Positions 57,400 to 64,000 of a stretch of 64,000 nt of DNA are shown here, piece after piece. Source of the stretch: Isoetes taiwanensis (lineage: Eukaryota > Streptophyta > Lycopodiopsida > Isoetales > Isoetaceae); assembly GCA_021234155.1 (NCBI GenBank), contig JAJEKV010000077.1, positions 5,259,091-5,323,090 on the forward strand, written 5' to 3'. The position numbers and the translations under genes were made by a program. Positions within the stretch are counted from its first letter, which is position 1. Each line of letters opens with the position of its first letter. The notes beneath the pieces were generated by a model. That model saw only the letters and a list, made by a program, of their open reading frames with translations, searched no databases and was not told the DNA's origin.

Positions 57400-58517
57400 T
57401 GAAACCATTTTAGATTCCAATACTTCTTCAGCCTTTTCAGTCACGTTTGCTTTCTTGTTTATCAGCTTTCTTGTTCTGTGGTTGAGAGCATTCGCGGCTA
57501 ATGTGCCTAGGCTCTCCATACCTATAGCAGAAAATCCCCTTCCTGGGACTACCGGACTTAGAGTCTGCCTTACGCTTCTTGGACTCTCCACCTGCAAACT
57601 TAGGCTTAGGTTGCTCAGACTTTTTCTTTTTGAAAAACCTGTTTTTCTTCTTTGAGAACTTTTGTGACGTCCTCTTAAAAGACTCATCCTCTTCCCCAAG
57701 CTAATGAGCCAACATCGTTGCCCTCTCAAAATCTTCGGGCTTCAACTCGATTATCTGCTTCTTGAGAGCAACACTAGATAGATCACCTAGGAAGAAATCA
57801 ACCTGCCAGGTCTCCAACCCTGTGGATATAACCCTGTACCTTATTGATATAAGCACTAATAGAACTTGTCTGCTTACAGTACCGAGCTTCTCAAGCGCGT
57901 CACGAGCATTATGCTGAGGTGCATACTCCCCAATAAAGTAAATCTTGAAATTGGACCAGGCATTCACCTCTTTCTTCATGGTAGGACCATTCCACCAACT
58001 ATAGGCGTCCAATTTCAGCCGCATTTGCGCAATGAACAGCCGCGCCTTATCACCTTTATTGGTAGCCTCAAAAAAGGTCTCAAGCTTGTCAATCCAATCC
58101 AGTGCCTTTCCCATCCCAATCCGGGATCTTTGTGCACTCCAGACTGCATATGTTCTCTTTGCTCAATCCGGAACACTTCAATGACTACTCCACAGCAGCA
58201 CTAGCACTAGGTACATCCAGGCCCACCACCACAACTGCTGGAGACTTCCCTTTCTCCGCAGACTTCCCTAGGCCATTCGTGCCAGCAAGGGTCTCCAACA
58301 CAGTTGTCATAGCAGTCTGAGTGTCCAATACTGCCTTGAGGCTCTGCTGTACCCAGCAAGTCCTCGCCCCACTTCGTTTGCATGGTCTCCAAGTTCTTCT
58401 GGGTTTCCTGTATGCGAGCAGCTAGCCATCATACATCAGGTTCCTCTTGTCCTGCTACAGCATGTGCGCTTGTCCTACTACAGCATGTGCGCCTGCACTA
58501 GTCTCGCCGTGCTCCAT
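57400..58517 (-). pseudogene. gag: Gag polyprotein (element A)
   Basis: The likely start is ATG 58517-58515, about 45 bp after the LTR. The capsid-like domain lies in 58114-57701: LDWIDKLETFFEATNKGD, AYSWWNGPTMKKEV, WSNFKIYFIGEYAPQHNARD, LKPEDFERATMLAH. A Lys-rich stretch (KKKNRFFKKKKS) follows, and then a CCHC knuckle in a shifted frame, FCYRYGEPRHISREC, in which the second Cys is Tyr. In-frame stops occur in the N-terminal third. Confidence 0.82.
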
Positions 58518-58548
58518 CTCAGCTATTCAAGGTCCAAGCTGCAACTCA

Positions 58549-58561
58549 GGCTCTGATACCA
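58549..58561 (-). other. Primer binding site of element A (tRNA-iMet)
   Basis: On the minus strand TGGTATCAGAGCC follows the 5' LTR end CGTAACA after one base. It is the standard complement of the initiator tRNA-Met 3' end. Confidence 0.92.
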
Positions 58562-58562
58562 T

Positions 58563-60094
58563 TGTTACGGATCCAAATTTTAGTACCAAAAATTTTGATT
58601 TATATTCACATCAAACCATCAGAGTACACAGAACAAGTACTATCTCCCACGAGGCTGTATACACAAAAGCCACGTATACAGATAACAAGATGACAACATA
58701 GATAACTATATACACACATATGCTCCGCCAGCTATCAAACAACCTGCACAAGCTTCCACGTGTTAGTAACATGCATAAGAGTTATCCAACAGCGTCAACT
58801 CGAAGCAATGACTGACGGACTGCAAGTACATCCATATGGAATCCACCACACGCACCATAGCATCTGTCAAGCAGGCACACCTGCCATATCTAGATAGTAC
58901 ATCGTCTAGAACCCCTGTGCTGGTGGATCCAATATAGGAGAAAAACTGCAAGCATCACAAGAACCTAGGCCGTCGGACTGTTGGCTACATCCGTCATCGT
59001 CCCATACCAGTGACGGGTTTCACCTCACCCACATTCCATGATTCTTAATTAGACAAGCTATGCTTATCTGTCGAGACGTTATACATAAAACTCTCCCCTA
59101 TGATAAACACCCAGTGCTTAGCTACTCTGCATAAACGCCCATGTACCTCACGATAACAAATCATATATACAGAATAAGACAAGACACTCTTATAGCACTA
59201 GCCACCTCATTAGTAATAAGAGGTCTCCTAATGAAACAAGTTTACACTTGTTTTAATACAGGTGAGAGGGCATTAGAAGAAAGAAGGCCGACAGCTCCAT
59301 AAAGCACCATCGGCCTGCAGCTTCTTGGTTGCTACGACAACCTACTGCTCGGCCAGAGCTGGATATTAAGCATCCTAAGCTTAACTCAGCTTATCCTGCC
59401 GAGCTTTTGTGAGGAAGGAGTTTAGCAATCATACGGTCTTGGTTTACGGTTTACTTTGGTTCCAGGGAGCAGCCCATACCAGTTACCATGAAGCCTTAAA
59501 ATTATGGTAAGCCTTTACCCACTGTGTTCATTACAGTTAGCTTGCCAAAAGAGCCACAACTGGATTGTATCCAGTCCAGGACTTACTGAAGTAAAGTTTC
59601 TTTACTGCAGCTCGGGTTCAGCAGATCATAAACCAATTCCTTCTACTTCGAGTTTTTTATTCCTCCTGCTGTAAATCGGCTTCCTTCTCTTCCCGCTTTG
59701 TCTTTCGGCTTCCCTCTTCTCTCTCCCACACCCTATAACAGCCTGTCCCTTTCTAATCTGAGGCCCTGCCAATCATGGCTAAACCACTGTGGCACTACCA
59801 CAATGGGGCAGGTGATCTCGCTGGATCTGTAATCTGGCCTGTAGCTCTCGTATCCCCCTGCTTGGTTGCGGCCTCAGAATTTTTCCAACATGCCTGCATG
59901 GCAGAGCCATGTGGCAAGGCCCTATCGGCCCAGGCAGGTCAGCTGTTTCTGCCAAGGGCAAATCCGACCCTCAGCAACTGCTAAATTCAGCAATTCCCTG
60001 CTGCTACAGGTTCGTGGCTCAGCCACGTTCAGGTGCCCCGATTTAGGGGTGTTTATGTTTTCCTATCCAATGGTTTCCCAAACCATTATAAGCT
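58563..60094 (-). repeat. 5' LTR of element A, outer end truncated
   Basis: It matches 52197-53746 from TGTTACGG to ACCATTATAAGCT, then stops. The remaining ~275 bp present in the other LTR (53747-54021), including the TGTTA start in element orientation, is missing. Confidence 0.88.
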
Positions 60095-62342
60095 ACTAGT
60101 AATGGTGCTTGGCGTTCTTTGGCAATTGTTTGAAACGTGTAAGGTTGTTTATAGTGACCCTCACTTGAGAACCTATAAGTTCGGATTATGCTTCACATTT
60201 GCTTTCAATTGTGTGGTAGCCCTCCCTTTTAATGCATGAGCAAGAGCTTGAGGCTAGAGTTGTTTTTTCCCCTTAAGGTGTTGAAGATATAAACACTCAC
60301 CGGCATGTAAAGCTATACAACCCAAAAGACTAAATTAAGTCAAGAAAATTGAAAATCCAAACCTAAAATGGCCAATGCAAAATCACATCAATGCTAAGGA
60401 AAATAAAGTCGCGGTTTTTTCTAATGGTAAATTAGACCTCTTGGTATGGTAGAATTAAAACAAATGGTAAGGTAGAACTATTAGTATGGTAGAATTAGAA
60501 AGCAATGCAATGTCCATAAAGAGCAATTTGTGTGATTGTTAAGTTGTTTACAATGTAATGCTTTAGCGGGGCTTGCTCAATTAGTATTGTTTATAATGTA
60601 ATGCTTTTAGCCGGGCATTATTTTAGCCACTCAACTTTAAATATTTTTTTGCTTTATGCCACATATTGTCCAATTTTTGATAATTGCATCAGTTTGTGGC
60701 TCTATTTCTGGGGCATTAAGCAAGGGCATGTACTATATAGCATATAAAGGCAACAGGCATTCGGTTTCAAGCTAGTTCTTTTACCACATTAAAGTTTAGG
60801 TGTAACCAACAAAAAACATCCGTGACAGATGTGCATGCCCTATAAAGCATGTACAACACATGTTCATGTTCAGTTTCGAGGCTAGTCCTTTTACTACTTT
60901 GAAATTTAGGTACATCCAACTAAAAACATGAAGGTAGCAAATGATGAGTGGACCAAAGTAGCTTTAGAGGTGATGACATGTACATCTAGTCATCACGCCA
61001 TGTCACTTGGAGAAGTGACTAGGCATCTTTGTGTTTTTTGTATTTTTTGTGCTTAGCACATATGTTTTGCTTTAGCTACTTGGCATGAAGTGTGTGACAA
61101 TGGAATGGCAAGGCATGAGATGAGAATGGTGGTATAGAGTTCGATGCTAGGCAACTTTTAGATTTGACAACTTCCTTGGGAAATGTGCCCTAGGTCATGG
61201 TAGGTCAACTATGAAACAAATGGTTATACATGAAATACATGATGGTATAGGATGTGAAAAGGCAATGAGAGTGAAAAAATAGGATAAGGATGATGGTGTG
61301 ATGGCACAAAAAAGCAAATAGAGAGTCTTTAGAATATGAGAAGGATAAGTACCATATCATAGCTTGCCATCTTCACAGGGGTCTTCCAAACCTCATAAGT
61401 GCCTTCAGAGCTAGAAAATGCATTCAATCCTTGGAGCTTGAGTTGTGAACTTGTGTCTTGACTTAAAGTCATCCTTTGGGTTCTTCATCAGCATCTTTGT
61501 CTTCAAATCTTCTGGTCTCAGTATTCTTGGTCTTCGAGTTGTTTGCCTGTGATATTGCTCAGGAGCCTTGTACATGTTGCCTGCTATAGCCAGGCAACAT
61601 GATGCTAAACAAAGGAGAGGATGTGGCTGGTCCCCTCAGCCTGTGACATTTCAGTTAGAAAATTTGACTATGGATATGAATATACAGACTGACAGGTGGT
61701 CTTCAGAAACTGTTGGAATGATTGGCATGATCAGCAGCAGTGTTCTTCTTGTTTTGTTTGAACTTGTCTCTCTGAGTTGCCTTTAGGTGAGTGACTATGG
61801 GAGGCAACTTTTGGTAGCAGCTTGAGAAAATTTGGAAGCAATGGTCATATGTTCCAGGCTATAGTGATCAGATGGACATGGAAGGAAAACAAATGAGCCT
61901 GGAATGACACTTAAAAAACCGTTAGTATCTTCTGCAACAGCTTTTCTCCATGGATGCATAGCTGCTTGATAGGAATCTGCATTTGAAAAGAATACAAGTC
62001 TCATGTATATGCAGGCTAAGTTACATCCTGATGAGTTTGATCAGTCTGATGGATCTGGCAAGTGGTGCAAAATGTTAGCATCAACAAGATGAATTCTTGC
62101 TCAGCCTGAAGCAGCACTTGTTTGAAATCTGGCCCTCAGTCAGCAACCATCTTCTCTCTGAAAGTGCAAACTGTTAAATAGCAAAACCTACTTTACTTAG
62201 AATTCTATGTTTTGTTTGATTTTTTTTTTCTTTTTTCCTTTTTATGTCTTTTATCATTTTAAACTTGAAATACTAACAAAGACTCTGACAACTATTTCTG
62301 AGAATTATCACATAGTTCCTAACTAAAAGCATTACAACATGT
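60095..62342. other. Intergenic DNA with minor repeats
   Basis: It holds a diverged tandem pair (60726-60819 and 60847-60930, sharing AAAGTTTAGG/AAATTTAGG and AACAAAAAACAT/AACTAAAAACAT) and a GTTTANAATGTAATGCTTT pair near 60,548 and 60,588. This may include the untranslated 3' part of the gypsy element that begins at 62,343, but no LTR or polypurine tract was recognised. Confidence 0.4.
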
Positions 62343-63513
62343 TTACTCAAATAAGATCAGGCAGACATGCTGCTCCCAATACCTTTTCAAGTGCAATGTG
62401 TTTATAGGATTAGCTAGCAATCTCCCTGTACCAATTTCTTGCAAAAGATAAGAACTCGTACCTGCAATTGCATGGATCTTGAAAGGGCCTTCCCACAGGC
62501 CATCAAATTTACCTGCTGAATCTTCCTTTGCTTTATTCCACTTGAGCACCAATTCATTTACTTTGAAACTTCCTTGTAACTTGTGTGCAGCTTTGAAAGC
62601 TGCTATTTCCTTAGCTTTTTTCCTCAGGTTGACATTCTCAGCTTCCAGCCTCTCTTCTTCAAGCATCAGCAACTTCTCATACCTGTCTCTGTAAGCATCC
62701 TCTAGCTGCATCTGGATCTTCATTGCCAACTTTGGTGATGGCAATTCTAGTTCAACTGGGACCACAGCTTCAACACCATAGACAAGGCTAAAAGGTGTAT
62801 GGTTAGTAGCATTTTTTACAGTGGTCCTATATGCCCACAATGCATCATGCAGTTTAATATGCCAATCTTTTTTATGAACTTCAACTGTTTTTTTTTAGGA
62901 TGCTCTTCAACACTTTGTTTGTTGATTCAGCTTGCCCATTGCCTTGAGGATAATAGGCAGAGCTTTTCACATGTTTGACCTTTAATGCTTTGAGTAGATT
63001 ACTAATGACATCATTTATGAACTGTGTTCCCCTATCAGATACAATTTTGAAAGGAATGCCAAACCTGGTGCATATGTGCTCATGTAAAAATCTTGCTGTT
63101 TGTCGAGCATTTGCTTTCTAAGTGGGGTTGCTTCCACCCATTTAGTAAAATAATCAGAGAGCAACTAGGATGTATTCATGCCTACCTTGAGATTCAGGAA
63201 ATATAGGCCCTATAAAATCCAATCCCCACATTTGAAAAGGACCGGAGATACAATACCGATGAAGAGCGTAGGTTGAAGGATTCTCCTACCATGAATTTGA
63301 CACTTATGGCATCTTTTGATTGTCTCATAACAATCTTTGAACAAACTTGGCCAGAAGTAGCCTGACCTCGATGATCTTCTTTTTGCGGTGGTTTTCGCCT
63401 GCAAAATGCCCACCACAAATGCCTTCATGACATGCTTCCACAATCATTTTCGGCTTGGATCTGTTGACACATCTCAACAAAGACTCCATTATAATCAATC
63501 TTGCACAACACAT
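62343..63513 (-). pseudogene. pol: Integrase (element D)
   Basis: 63513-63325 gives IVEACHEGICGGHFAGENH; 63443-63210 gives SGYFWPSLFKDCYETIKRC and HKCQIHGRR (zinc domain across a frameshift). The core is seen in pieces: GLDFIGPIFPESQGRHEYI and SDYFTKWVEATPLRK (about 63,090-63,200). The 165-codon frame 62840-62343 is the C-terminal part: MWAYRTTVKNATNHTPFSLV, GVEAVVPVELELPSPKLA, FKVNELVLKWNKAKED and GKFDGLWEGPFKIH. A T-run frameshift at 62,889-62,896 separates it from the core. Confidence 0.82.
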
Positions 63514-64000
63514 CTCCTACCATCTTGAATGTTTTAGCTTTAGCTCTAAATCTTCGGGTTTGCTTAGTATCCATGTTTTAGGTAGCTCTCCGTGCGAGAA
63601 ATTCAATAAGGTCAAACTGCCAATCCTCATTCATCTTGCTAGACAAAACAAGGTTGGTAGAATCTCCGGTCTCTGAGGTGTTTCCATGTCCTGCAATCCT
63701 TCAAAATCCTCAAATTCAAAAGCTCTCTACAGTAAGATAATCACTAGGGCTCTTAATGGTTTTGATTTGTTTGACACTAAGATTATAATCTTGAATTTTT
63801 GCGAGGCCCACCGCATAATTTGGCTTTGCTTTGACTTTTCCGAAATAATAATGGAAGGGATTTTTGGTGCATGAGCACCTTTACCTCATTGTGTTGGACA
63901 ATATGTCCAAGTCTTTGTAGGAACCACATTATTCTGCAAGCACTTTTTTTCCAATCTAGCATATCTCATTTTGGTAATCCGACCATATCTTGCTTGTAAA
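63514..64000 (-). other. Decayed RNase H / linker region of element D
   Basis: It lies directly upstream of the integrase on the minus strand. A weak RNase H-like trace (MRWASQKFKI near 63,810) is visible, but motifs are not clear enough to place the catalytic residues. Confidence 0.35.

Larger units (their letters stand above)
52197..60094 (-). mobile_element. Element A: Ty3/gypsy chromovirus
   Basis: LTRs at 52197-54021 and 58563-60094, PPT at 54022-54060, tRNA-Met PBS at 58549-58561 and minus-strand gag, protease, RT, RNase H, integrase and chromodomain in canonical order. The right (5') LTR lacks about 275 bp of its outer end, so no target duplication can be tested. The LTRs differ by roughly one base in sixteen over the stretch I compared, plus a ~45-bp indel, indicating an old insertion. 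It lies in the 50-52 kb LINE. Confidence 0.92.
62343..64000 (-). mobile_element. Element D: Tat-like gypsy pol, partial
   Basis: Minus-strand RNase H end (about 63.5-64 kb, decayed) and integrase. The element continues beyond the right edge. There is no chromodomain after integrase, and the zinc-domain sequence HEGICGGHFAGE is typical of Tat/Retand-like elements. It is a separate insertion from A, B and C. Confidence 0.75.

Noticed and set aside
57224-57655. 143-codon plus-strand ORF
   Set aside because: Antisense to gag/protease of element A.
60095-60240. Continuation of the 50-52 kb LINE to the right of element A
   Set aside because: A weak GAWRSLAIV-like string in one frame is too short and has no further LINE motif after it.

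Overview
This is a nuclear window from a land plant with a large, transposon-rich genome. The evidence is chromodomain Ty3/gypsy elements primed by initiator tRNA-Met, a Tat/Athila-like gypsy element, plant L1-type LINEs, tRNA-derived SINEs and a fragment of a plant SBT2-type subtilisin-like protease. The LINE C-terminal zinc-knuckle style and the density of decayed elements would suit a fern, lycophyte or bryophyte, but the sequence does not settle this. There are no bacterial-type operons, rRNA genes, CRISPR arrays or intact single-copy genes.

Layout. Positions 1-13,136 are mostly AT- or T-rich intergenic DNA with a long (TC)n tract, several local tandem duplications, two LINE 3' ends with different microsatellite tails (one per strand), a SINE and a tandem-repeat block. 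Positions 13,137-29,960 are a chromovirus (element B, minus strand) lacking its 5' LTR. Its RT/RNase H junction is split by a complete, younger 11-kb gypsy element (C, 17,155-28,176, minus strand) flanked by the target duplication CTACC. Element C carries gag, protease, RT, RNase H and integrase, plus about 3 kb of extra sense coding sequence (ORF3) between integrase and the 3' LTR.

Positions 30-45 kb hold the most gene-like material: a proline-rich repeat ORF (31.3 kb), a minus-strand LINE ORF1/endonuclease remnant (34-36 kb), a decayed subtilase fragment (36.6-37.0 kb) and a small gene model with consistent splice sites (37.37-38.07 kb, 93 codons visible). This is followed by a gypsy gag relic (41.9 kb), a SINE (44.7 kb) and a heat-shock-element-like array upstream of a TATA box (44.9-45.0 kb).

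Positions 45.7-52.2 kb hold LINE relics (a 3' end with a pentanucleotide tail, two related RT copies, a poly(A)-tailed 3' end) and a hairpin MITE-like element. Positions 52,197-60,094 are chromovirus A (minus strand) with two LTRs, PBS and polypurine tract, inserted in a LINE; the outer end of its 5' LTR is missing. A partial Tat-like pol runs off the right edge (62,343-64,000, minus strand).

Nearly every mobile-element reading frame carries stops or frameshifts, so these are fossils. Nested insertion gives a relative order: B before C, and the 50-52 kb LINE before A. Boundaries and domains were read by eye; no alignment or database search was run.
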